DNA of 52,633 nucleotides from Prevotellaceae bacterium (lineage in GTDB: Bacteria; Bacteroidota; Bacteroidia; Bacteroidales; Paludibacteraceae). Where the stretch lies: positions 1 to 52,633 of the forward strand of contig JACJXJ010000009.1 of NCBI GenBank assembly GCA_020636695.1, written 5' to 3'. The notes under the pieces are model-generated. The model saw nothing but the letters and a program-made list of their open reading frames with translations, was not told the origin of the DNA and made no database searches. Shown in pieces: positions 42,340-50,526 of the stretch; position 1 is the first letter of the stretch, and each line of letters begins with the position of its first letter. A program made the translations under genes and the position numbers.

Positions 42340-44004
42340 TCAATATAAGGGGTTTTTATTTTCCACATAAGCAACGTTTCCAATGTTCAACCGCACAACA
42401 GTAATTTTCAAAAGCTTCAACCGTTTAATAAAATTACTTTTCTTTACTGCTTGGCAACCATCATCAATACAAAAAGCTCTATAATCACGGTAAAGATCAA
42501 TAATAGGCTTATAATCGGTTGCGCTAGGAATATAGCCGCTATCATCAATAAATTGACTAACGCTGTCGGTCTCAAATTCATATTGTTTACGAGCTTCGTT
42601 TACAGCCTCGCAATATGTAAACCCTTTTTGCTTTAATAATCTGTCAAGCCCCAATAATACCCAATTAAAAACGCCCGAAAGTTCGGCCTCAATTATCTTT
42701 TTGCTTAACTCTTTGTCCTGGTTGCTTTCGGGTATTGTTTGTTCAAAACTCACAATTAAAAACCGCCTAAAATATGCGTTTGTTTGTTCTGCATTTTTTG
42801 GTAATTCATTACAATTAAACATCAATTTGGCGTAACCTGTCATATCAAAGGGCTGACCATAAGGTAAGCGGGCTTGTATTTTTTCGCCTGAAATCAATTG
42901 TTTTGTTTTGTCGGTTGTTGCTTGACTTGCATTTAATTCACTCGCGTAATTGAGCAACTTATTTAGTATCATTGCCCTAAAATAGCCCTCTTTGTCGGTC
43001 AAACTTTCTAAACTGTAACCGCTCACATTTTCGCTTCCAAATAAAGCGTTTACGACTTCAAAGAATACACTTTTGCCATTCGCACCGCCCCCATACAATA
43101 TCAATGCTTTTTCAAGTTTCAAATCACTTGCCGAAACAAACACATAACCCAAATACTCGGCAAGAATCAATTGTCTTAATTTATCGGGTTGCACTTCGTT
43201 TAGATACTTTTCAAATTGTGGAGCTGTTGCTTTTGGATCGTAAGCAAAAGGCAATTGATAGGTAAGAAAATCGGCACGATCAAACGGCCGTAATTTGTGC
43301 CCATTTGGTGTAATTTCAAACGTTCCATTTTTCAAGTTTATCAAAACAACACTCTTTAGGTTTTTAGGCTTTGGCAAATAACTTGTTGCAATAAATTGTT
43401 TGAAAAGTTTATCTCTAAACTCATGCCATCGGCTTACAAACTGATTTACCCCCATAAGTTCGGCCGCCTGACCTAAAAACGCTTGAAATGCCTCTTTTTC
43501 GATATTTGCCCAATATTCACCATTGTACAAATAGATAAAATCATTGTTTTTACAAATGCCCCATTGTTTTTTCTGGGCAACATTGAGCACATTATCAATA
43601 CTTAAAATCGCAAAATGCTTTTGTGTCAATTTAAAGCTGTTTAGCTGACCTTGTATTTCTTTGAGTTCGCCCTCAATAATTGGATTTTTTATATAACGGC
43701 CATCGCTATTTTTGAGCTGACTCTGAAGTTCGAAACATCTAGTCCTCAACGCTTCAATTTGTGGGAAAGCCGCCTTTTCAAAATCAAAAGGCTCAATATT
43801 ATTTAATAACTCGCCCAAAATTGCCTCGTGTTCTGTTGCTTGGTTCCTGGTGGCCATTGCCTCAACGTGTTTAATTATCATTGCTGAGTTTAAACTATCA
43901 AATTTTGGCTTCAATGTTTTGAAATTCTGCAATTTATTACTATCTTTGTTCATCATTTCGGGGGTGCTAGCTGTGGTGGCTGGTGCCTCTTTTGTTTTAT
44001 GCAT
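42340..44004 (-). CDS. P4-type phage/plasmid primase-helicase
   Basis: 554 residues. A helical N-terminus, a D5_N-like region (about 130-250), then an SF3 helicase core with Walker A GGGANGKS (near residue 304), KLMFNCNELPK (sensor) and RFLIVSFEQTIPE. It drives replication of a phage satellite or integrated plasmid. TAA of the excisionase-like gene and ATG of this gene share one base (TAATG), so the two are coupled. Confidence 0.9.
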   Translation of the reverse strand: MHKTKEAPATTASTPEMMNKDSNKLQNFKTLKPKFDSLNSAMIIKHVEAMATRNQATEHEAILGELLNNIEPFDFEKAAFPQIEALRTRCFELQSQLKNSDGRYIKNPIIEGELKEIQGQLNSFKLTQKHFAILSIDNVLNVAQKKQWGICKNNDFIYLYNGEYWANIEKEAFQAFLGQAAELMGVNQFVSRWHEFRDKLFKQFIATSYLPKPKNLKSVVLINLKNGTFEITPNGHKLRPFDRADFLTYQLPFAYDPKATAPQFEKYLNEVQPDKLRQLILAEYLGYVFVSASDLKLEKALILYGGGANGKSVFFEVVNALFGSENVSGYSLESLTDKEGYFRAMILNKLLNYASELNASQATTDKTKQLISGEKIQARLPYGQPFDMTGYAKLMFNCNELPKNAEQTNAYFRRFLIVSFEQTIPESNQDKELSKKIIEAELSGVFNWVLLGLDRLLKQKGFTYCEAVNEARKQYEFETDSVSQFIDDSGYIPSATDYKPIIDLYRDYRAFCIDDGCQAVKKSNFIKRLKLLKITVVRLNIGNVAYVENKNPLY

Positions 44005-44249
44005 TATCTACGTCCTCCGTGTTTACCCGTTACAACATAAGTGCTAGCAGCCTCTTCAATTTCGATTTGTGGCTTCACCCGTACACTTAAAAGATAATTT
44101 TCGAGCTCCTCACGATCAAAGAAAATTAATTTTCCATTAGGTTTGTAGTGAGGCACGATTTTTTGAGAGGTCATTTTATACAAACAACTTTTACTCATAC
44201 CCATGTAGCTAGCAGCCTCTTCGAATGTTAATACTTTTTTAGATTCCAT
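44004..44249 (-). CDS. Excisionase-family HTH protein
   Basis: 81 residues. MerR-like HTH LTFEEAASYMGMSKSCLYKMTSQKIVPHYKPNGKLIFFDREELENYL fits the excisionase/AlpA family that bends DNA for excision or regulates the integrase. First gene of the primase operon. No integrase partner is in the window. Confidence 0.85.
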   Translation of the reverse strand: MESKKVLTFEEAASYMGMSKSCLYKMTSQKIVPHYKPNGKLIFFDREELENYLLSVRVKPQIEIEEAASTYVVTGKHGGRR

Positions 44250-44725
44250 TTTTAAATAATTATTACAAAACGATTAATAAGCTCGGGGCGTGCACTCCCG
44301 TCGCTAGTTGACTTGATTAATCATTTGCAAAGAAAAGGCAATTAGGAAACAAAAAGATTATATAACGTTTTAGTGTAAAAGGGTATAAAGAGTTTTAGAT
44401 GGCGATGAAATATCAAGATGTAATTTAAGAAAGCCCTTATCATATTCGCTAGCAAATTCTGCTTAATATTTAGATTGTTAAGGATGTTGAAATAATTATC
44501 AGAAACAAAAAAAACAATGAACATATGAACTAAATATTTAACTTAATTTTATTATGTCAAAAGTTTCCCAAAAAACAATTACTATAGTTCGATTATTTAC
44601 TTAATATTTCCTATTAAACTTTCCTTTCACACCACTTATATTTGTGAATAATTGTCTATCTTTGTTCAACTTTTGACAATTGAAAACAGAAAAAGCAACA
44701 CAAACAGGACACAAAAATAATTTCA
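44250..44725. other. 476-bp intergenic region before hsdM
   Basis: It carries a GTGCAC-centred GC-rich dyad (near 44282-44298) close to the HTH start, a weak minus-strand -7 site, AT-rich sequence without ORFs, and the two tandem -7 boxes of hsdM. Nothing else seen. Confidence 0.6.
44637..44664 (+). promoter_or_regulatory. Tandem -7 elements of the hsd operon
   Basis: TATATTTG (44637-44644) and TATCTTTG (44657-44664), 20 bases apart, 60-80 bases before ATG 44726. Two start points are possible. Confidence 0.55.
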
Positions 44726-46990
44726 ATGCCTAACAACCCACAACAATTCAACCAATTGGTTTCATTTATTTGGAACATTGCCAACGACGTACTTGTACAA
44801 GTTTTTAACAAAGGAGATTACAAAAAAGTAATACTCCCCATGATGGTACTTCGCCGTCTGGATATTCTTTTAGAACCGACAAAAGAAGCCGTTCTGAAAC
44901 AAAAAGAACAATTGGATAAAATGGGAATTACCAATCAATCTCCCGTATTGATGACGGTTACAAAATATCCTTTTTACAATACTTCAAAATTTACTATGAA
45001 AACGCTTACTTCGGAAACAAACCCGATGCGTTTGAAAATGAATTTCTTGGAATACTTGGACGGATATAGCAAAGATGTACAGGACATTATAGAAAAATTC
45101 AAACTAAAACAACAGGTCGATAACTTGAGCGAAAACAATCGTTTAGGCTCAATCTTAGATAAATTTACTGATACTTCTATAAATCTTGGGATTAACCCGA
45201 TAGTTGATGCCGACGGCAAAGAAATATTGCCTGGCGTTGACAATCACATGATGGGTACGGTGTTCGAAGAATTGCTTCGTAAGTTTAATGAAGAAAACAG
45301 CGTAACTGAAGCCGGAGAACATTTCACACCACGCGATTATGTACACTTGCTTTCTGATTTAGCGATTATACCCATTGCAGATAAAATTGAAAGTACTACT
45401 TATAGCATTTACGATGGTGCTTCCGGTACGGGTGGCATTCTCACCATTGCCAAAGAGCAGATTCAATCGGTTGCCGAAAAGAATAACAAGAAAGTACAAA
45501 TTCACACCTTTGGTCAGGAATTTCAGCCCGACACCTATGCCACTTGTAAAGCCGACATAATGATTTCTGGGGAGTTAAGACAGTTTTCTTATACGCTCAA
45601 TAATCAGCAACGTGATTACATTGCTTTTGGTTCTACCATTTCGCAAGACGGACACAAGGGCGAAACCTACGACTTTTGTATATCCAATCCACCATTTGGT
45701 ACACCTTGGAAAGAAGACCTTAAAAATTGGGGATTAGGTGAAAAGGAAAAAGACAAAATTACCGATGCCCGATTTAAACTACAATTGGAAGAAGGTCAGG
45801 AACCCATTTCTTTTATTCCCGGAATTGGCGACCCACAAATGTTGTTTCTTGCAAACAACATTAGCCGCATGAAAAACAATACACCACTTGGAACTCGTAT
45901 TGTGGAAGTGCATAACGGCTCGTCGCTATTTACGGGTAATGCCGGAGGTGGTGAAAGTAACCTGCGACAATACATTATCGAAAACGATCTGCTCGAAGCC
46001 ATTGTGGCAATGCCCGAAAAAGACTTCTACAACACAGGTATTGGCACTTTTATCTGGATTGTTACCAACCGTAAAGAAGAACGCCGCCGTGGCAAAGTAC
46101 AGTTGATTGATGCTACTGCTATAAAAACACCACTCCGTAAAAATTTGGGGGAGAAAAACTGCAAAACAGGAAAGTCAGACCGCAAAAAGATTCTTGATTT
46201 ACTCATGAATTTTCAGGAGAACGAACAAAGCCGCATTTTCCCCAATGCCGAATTTGGTTTTTGGGAAATAACTGTTGACAGACCATTGAGGCAACAGGTT
46301 CGCATTGATAAGGAGACCCTCAGTTCTTTGGTAAAACGGTGTTTGAGAATGGATGTAAAATTCACTGCCGAAGCAGTTAATGTACTTGCTGGTTTTGATA
46401 TTGATGCCGCTTATAAAGATAGTACTCCAATTTTAGAAGAGGACGAAAACATATTTAGTGATAGATTAAAAAACGAACGAAAAGTAAAACTTCCAAAAAC
46501 AATCGGTCAACTTACAGCTGATATAATGATGAGCGAAGTAATGATCATTCTTTGTGAATTCGCTAAGCAACAACCTGTTTATTTGAATCTTCAGGAATTT
46601 GCCGATAAGTTTGATAAACACAAAAGTGCAAATCAACTCAAACTAAAATTCGATAAACTAAGCGATTTCTTATACTCACTGATAGAAGTAGATGAAAATG
46701 CTGACCCTGTAACCAAAAATGGCAAACAAATACCTAATCCAGCTCTGCGTGATACCGAGCAAGTGCCTTTCCTCTACGAAGGTGGTATTGCCGGCTTTAT
46801 GCAAAACGAAGTGTTACCTTATTTGCCGGATGCTTATGTGGACGAGACAAAAACAAAAATAGGGTATGAATTGAGTTTTACCAAATATTTTTATAAGCCG
46901 ACGGAACTTCGACCACTCACAGAAATTAAATCTGAATTGATTTCAATTCAAAGCAGTGCCGAACAACTTCGTAAACTCATAATGGAATAA
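44726..46990 (+). CDS. hsdM: Type I restriction-modification methyltransferase subunit M
   Basis: 754 residues. HsdM_N-type helical N-terminus, then the N6-Mtase domain with motif I DGASGTGGIL (about 230) and catalytic NPPFG (about 323-327), GEKEKD and IVEVHNGSSLFTG segments. It continues into a longer C-terminal region. It methylates adenine in the target of HsdS and protects own DNA. Its stop overlaps hsdS by one base (TAATG). Operon M-S-DUF262-R. Confidence 0.95.
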   Translation: MPNNPQQFNQLVSFIWNIANDVLVQVFNKGDYKKVILPMMVLRRLDILLEPTKEAVLKQKEQLDKMGITNQSPVLMTVTKYPFYNTSKFTMKTLTSETNPMRLKMNFLEYLDGYSKDVQDIIEKFKLKQQVDNLSENNRLGSILDKFTDTSINLGINPIVDADGKEILPGVDNHMMGTVFEELLRKFNEENSVTEAGEHFTPRDYVHLLSDLAIIPIADKIESTTYSIYDGASGTGGILTIAKEQIQSVAEKNNKKVQIHTFGQEFQPDTYATCKADIMISGELRQFSYTLNNQQRDYIAFGSTISQDGHKGETYDFCISNPPFGTPWKEDLKNWGLGEKEKDKITDARFKLQLEEGQEPISFIPGIGDPQMLFLANNISRMKNNTPLGTRIVEVHNGSSLFTGNAGGGESNLRQYIIENDLLEAIVAMPEKDFYNTGIGTFIWIVTNRKEERRRGKVQLIDATAIKTPLRKNLGEKNCKTGKSDRKKILDLLMNFQENEQSRIFPNAEFGFWEITVDRPLRQQVRIDKETLSSLVKRCLRMDVKFTAEAVNVLAGFDIDAAYKDSTPILEEDENIFSDRLKNERKVKLPKTIGQLTADIMMSEVMIILCEFAKQQPVYLNLQEFADKFDKHKSANQLKLKFDKLSDFLYSLIEVDENADPVTKNGKQIPNPALRDTEQVPFLYEGGIAGFMQNEVLPYLPDAYVDETKTKIGYELSFTKYFYKPTELRPLTEIKSELISIQSSAEQLRKLIME

Positions 46991-48303
46991 TGGAAAAATA
47001 CACAGCATACAAACCAAGCGGAATAAAATGGATTGGGGATATACCAGAGCATTGGGTGTTAATTAATCTTAAGAGAGTTTTTTCTCAAAGGTTTAGTGGG
47101 ACTTGGGGTGAAGAACCCAAAAACAACTCAAATGATAGAATTTGTTTGAGAGTCGCAGATTTTGATTATTCAAATTTAAGGTTTAAAGAATTACCTGAAT
47201 ATACTATTAGAAACTACAAAGATGATGAAATTTGCAAATACACATTATCAAAAGGCAGTATTCTAATAGAAAAATCTGGAGGAGGAGAAAAATCACCAGT
47301 AGGACGAAGTGTTTTTTATGATTTAAAGTTTGATAATGCATTATTCGCAAACTTTTTAGAATGTCTTGTCGTAAGAGACAACTACAATCCAAAATTTATT
47401 GTATATTACTTGAGTGTAATGTATTCAAAAAGAGTAATTTGGAAATATGTAAGACAAACTACTGGTATTCAAAATCTAACATTGTCAAGTTTGCTTTCAA
47501 TGGAATCTATATACGTTCCAAATATTTCCGAGCAACTCTCGATAGTCGCTTTTCTCGAAAAAGCCACTGCCAATATCGATGCTTACATAAAGCAAACGGA
47601 GCAAGAAATAAACACACTAAACGAACTCAAGCAAGCCGAAATTGCCGAAGTGGTTACTAAAGGTATTAACCCCAATGCTCCGATGAAAGATTCTGGTATT
47701 CCTTGGGTTGGGCAGATTCCGGAACATTGGGATAGTCGATTTTTATTTCAGGTTTCAAAAGAGCATTATATCTCAAACAAAAACGTTCTCCACCAAAATT
47801 TACTGTCATTGAGCTATGGTAAAATAGTCAACAAAGACATTAATAAAACTGATGGATTGCTCCCAGCTAACTTTGATACGTATCAAGTTGTGGAAGATGG
47901 TAATTTAATTCTTAGACTTACAGATTTACAGAACGACCATAAAAGTTTGAGAGTTGGTTTTGTTACACAAGAAGGTATTATTACTTCTGCTTATGTTTGT
48001 TTGGAAGCATTTAATAATATGATACCCAAATATCTATATTATTCTTTGCATTCGTTCGACATAAAAAAAGTGTTTTATAGTATGGGTGGTGGATTACGTC
48101 AAGGCTTAAATTATGCTGAGTTGCGGAAGTTAAATGTCATTGTTCCTCCTAAAGAGGAACAACAACAAATAGTTGAATTCATTGAATCAAGAGTAGCTAT
48201 AATTGAAGAGCAAATTTCAATTATAAAATCGGAAATAGAGCAAATGCAGGAATACAAACAATGCCTTATTTCGGATGCAGTTACAGGTAAAATAAAAGTA
48301 TAA
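46990..48303 (+). CDS. hsdS: Type I restriction specificity subunit S
   Basis: 437 residues in two half-repeats, each beginning with a GDIPEHW / GQIPEHW motif and a target-recognition domain, separated by conserved coiled-coil spacers (about 180-215 and 400-430, NELKQAEIAEVVTKGINP and EQMQEYKQCLISDAVTGKI). This is the normal two-TRD layout that fixes a bipartite recognition site. It shares one base with hsdM. No second or silent S gene is seen nearby. Confidence 0.95.
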   Translation: MEKYTAYKPSGIKWIGDIPEHWVLINLKRVFSQRFSGTWGEEPKNNSNDRICLRVADFDYSNLRFKELPEYTIRNYKDDEICKYTLSKGSILIEKSGGGEKSPVGRSVFYDLKFDNALFANFLECLVVRDNYNPKFIVYYLSVMYSKRVIWKYVRQTTGIQNLTLSSLLSMESIYVPNISEQLSIVAFLEKATANIDAYIKQTEQEINTLNELKQAEIAEVVTKGINPNAPMKDSGIPWVGQIPEHWDSRFLFQVSKEHYISNKNVLHQNLLSLSYGKIVNKDINKTDGLLPANFDTYQVVEDGNLILRLTDLQNDHKSLRVGFVTQEGIITSAYVCLEAFNNMIPKYLYYSLHSFDIKKVFYSMGGGLRQGLNYAELRKLNVIVPPKEEQQQIVEFIESRVAIIEEQISIIKSEIEQMQEYKQCLISDAVTGKIKV

Positions 48304-48379
48304 TACGGTTAATGTAAAAAAACAGCCAGCCGGAATAATTAGAAAACTACAAAGAAAAATATTAAATCATACATAATCT

Positions 48380-50461
48380 ATGAAGGGGCAAGACAAATTT
48401 TTGACGGAGTTTATTGATGGTTCTCGTAACCGATTTATCATTCCGGTTTACCAGCGCAACTACGACTGGAAAAAGGATAATTGTATTCAACTCTATAACG
48501 ACTTGATTAAAACCGCAAAATACAATAAACCAAGTCACTTTTTTGGAAGTATTGTCTATGCCTCAGCCAACAATGGGAATCGAAACGATTACTTAATTAT
48601 TGATGGTCAACAACGCCTTACCACGGTAACCCTTATCCTTGCAGCCATTGTCAATCTGATGAAAGAAGGCATAATGGAGGCAAAAAATGAGAACTTGAAC
48701 AAATATATTGAGGAAACTTTTTTGATTGACAAATTCAATCCACTCGAACGTAAAATGCGGTTGAAACCCATTAAGAATGATTGTGATGCTTTCGACAAAA
48801 TAGTTTTAGGGAAAAAAGACAGTTACGATCATAAATCCAATGTTACTTCCAATTATATCTATTTCTATGAGCGTATTCAGCTAAACGAAATAACGGTGGA
48901 TGAACTGTGTGAAGCTATCGAAAAACTCAAAATCATTGATATTTTTCTTGAAAAAGACGACGAACCTCAATCTATTTTTGAAAGTTTAAATTCTACCGGA
49001 CTTGATTTGGAAGAAGGGGACAAAATCAGAAATTATGTATTGATGGGCCTTTCTTCCATTGAACAGGAAGAGTATTACGAAAATTATTGGAATCCGATTG
49101 AACTCCAGACCAGTTATAAGGTAAGCTCCTTTGTACGTGACTATTTAGCCATAAAACAAGGTCGTGTTGCGGTGATTGACAACGTACACCCAACATTCAA
49201 AGAGTTTATCGAAAATCCAAAAAGTCCGTTAGTTATCAAAGACGTATTGGAAGAGATGGTTGGTTATGCTACTGTTTTTCACGACATTACACAAGCTACA
49301 AAATACTCCCCTGCAATATGTGCCATTCTGAAAAGATTGGCTCAAATGGATATGAGCATTATTAATGCGTATCTTATGGCATTTTTCAAATATGCTGCCG
49401 ATAATCAGGAGACGGAAGAATTCTACAAAAAAGTACTGTTGAGCATTGAATCATTTATTTTTCGTCGGTTGGTATGTAGTTATGGCACAAATGCATTGAG
49501 TAAGATTTTCACAACGCTTCATAAAGATATTTTGAAACTGAAAGGCGAAAATGATAACTATGCCGATGTAATGATTTACATACTTCTGAATAAAAAAGGA
49601 TCTTCTCAATTCCCGGATGATAATGAATTCAGGCAATCATTCCAGACCCGCAATATCTATTCTATGAGTTCAAAAAACAAAATGTATTTGTTCGACAGAC
49701 TTGAAAATGGCGACAGCAAAGAAAGAGTGGAGGTAATTAAATCTATGAATGACGGCACTTTTTCGGTTGAGCACATTATGCCACAAACACTAACCGATCA
49801 ATGGAAAAAAGAATTGGGTGATAATCATGAAAATATTTACGACGAATGGCTGAATACAATCGCTAATCTTACCCTCACGGGTTACAACAGCAAATACAAA
49901 AATCGTCCGTTTACCGAAAAAAGAGACATTAAGGATGGTTTTCGAGATAGTAATTTGCGCTTAAACAGCTATGTATTAACCTGTACCAAATGGGGAGAAG
50001 ATGAATTGAAGCAGCGGCGTTCGCTATTATGGTCGCAAGCAGAACGTTTATGGAAATATCCTACTACTACTTTTGAGCCAAAAGTGCTATTACCCGATAT
50101 GCATAGTTTGGATGAAGATCATTCTTTCAAAGGCATGAAAATTACTTCGTTTAATTTTATGGGAACGCAGTATAAAGTTTTCACTTGGTCAGAAATGATA
50201 ACCGAAGTAGTGAAACTTATTTACGAAATAGACCCTGCTCCTTTGTATCAGTTAGTGTCCGACAGCTCCTATGACTTAATGAGTACACCTGAAACATACA
50301 ATGTGAAAATTGCTGATGATTTATACCTTTATACAGCCAATGATACCATGACAAAAATCAGAATACTGAAGAAAATTTTTGCAAAATATGAATTAGAAGA
50401 ATCAGAACTTGAATTTGGCATTCCGGTTCAACAAGAAACAACAGCCGAAGTAGAAGATTAA
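48380..50461 (+). CDS. GmrSD-like DUF262/DUF1524 protein
   Basis: 693 residues. The N-terminal DUF262 domain has the ParB/DndB-like IPVYQRNYDW (about 22-31) and IDGQQRLTTV (about 74-83) nucleotide-binding motifs. The C-terminal DUF1524 has the HNH-type VEHIMPQTL (about 463) followed by N-LTLTGYNSKYKNRPF. This is the layout of the GmrSD type IV restriction enzyme, which cuts modified phage DNA using NTP. It sits between hsdS and hsdR in the same direction, so it may add a second defence layer or be a nuclease co-regulated with the type I system. Confidence 0.85.
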   Translation: MKGQDKFLTEFIDGSRNRFIIPVYQRNYDWKKDNCIQLYNDLIKTAKYNKPSHFFGSIVYASANNGNRNDYLIIDGQQRLTTVTLILAAIVNLMKEGIMEAKNENLNKYIEETFLIDKFNPLERKMRLKPIKNDCDAFDKIVLGKKDSYDHKSNVTSNYIYFYERIQLNEITVDELCEAIEKLKIIDIFLEKDDEPQSIFESLNSTGLDLEEGDKIRNYVLMGLSSIEQEEYYENYWNPIELQTSYKVSSFVRDYLAIKQGRVAVIDNVHPTFKEFIENPKSPLVIKDVLEEMVGYATVFHDITQATKYSPAICAILKRLAQMDMSIINAYLMAFFKYAADNQETEEFYKKVLLSIESFIFRRLVCSYGTNALSKIFTTLHKDILKLKGENDNYADVMIYILLNKKGSSQFPDDNEFRQSFQTRNIYSMSSKNKMYLFDRLENGDSKERVEVIKSMNDGTFSVEHIMPQTLTDQWKKELGDNHENIYDEWLNTIANLTLTGYNSKYKNRPFTEKRDIKDGFRDSNLRLNSYVLTCTKWGEDELKQRRSLLWSQAERLWKYPTTTFEPKVLLPDMHSLDEDHSFKGMKITSFNFMGTQYKVFTWSEMITEVVKLIYEIDPAPLYQLVSDSSYDLMSTPETYNVKIADDLYLYTANDTMTKIRILKKIFAKYELEESELEFGIPVQQETTAEVED

Positions 50462-50526
50462 TTCATTAATTCAATAAATAATGTAGGTTTTTACTTTCAA
50501 AATAAGTGCAAATAAAAAATAAGATT

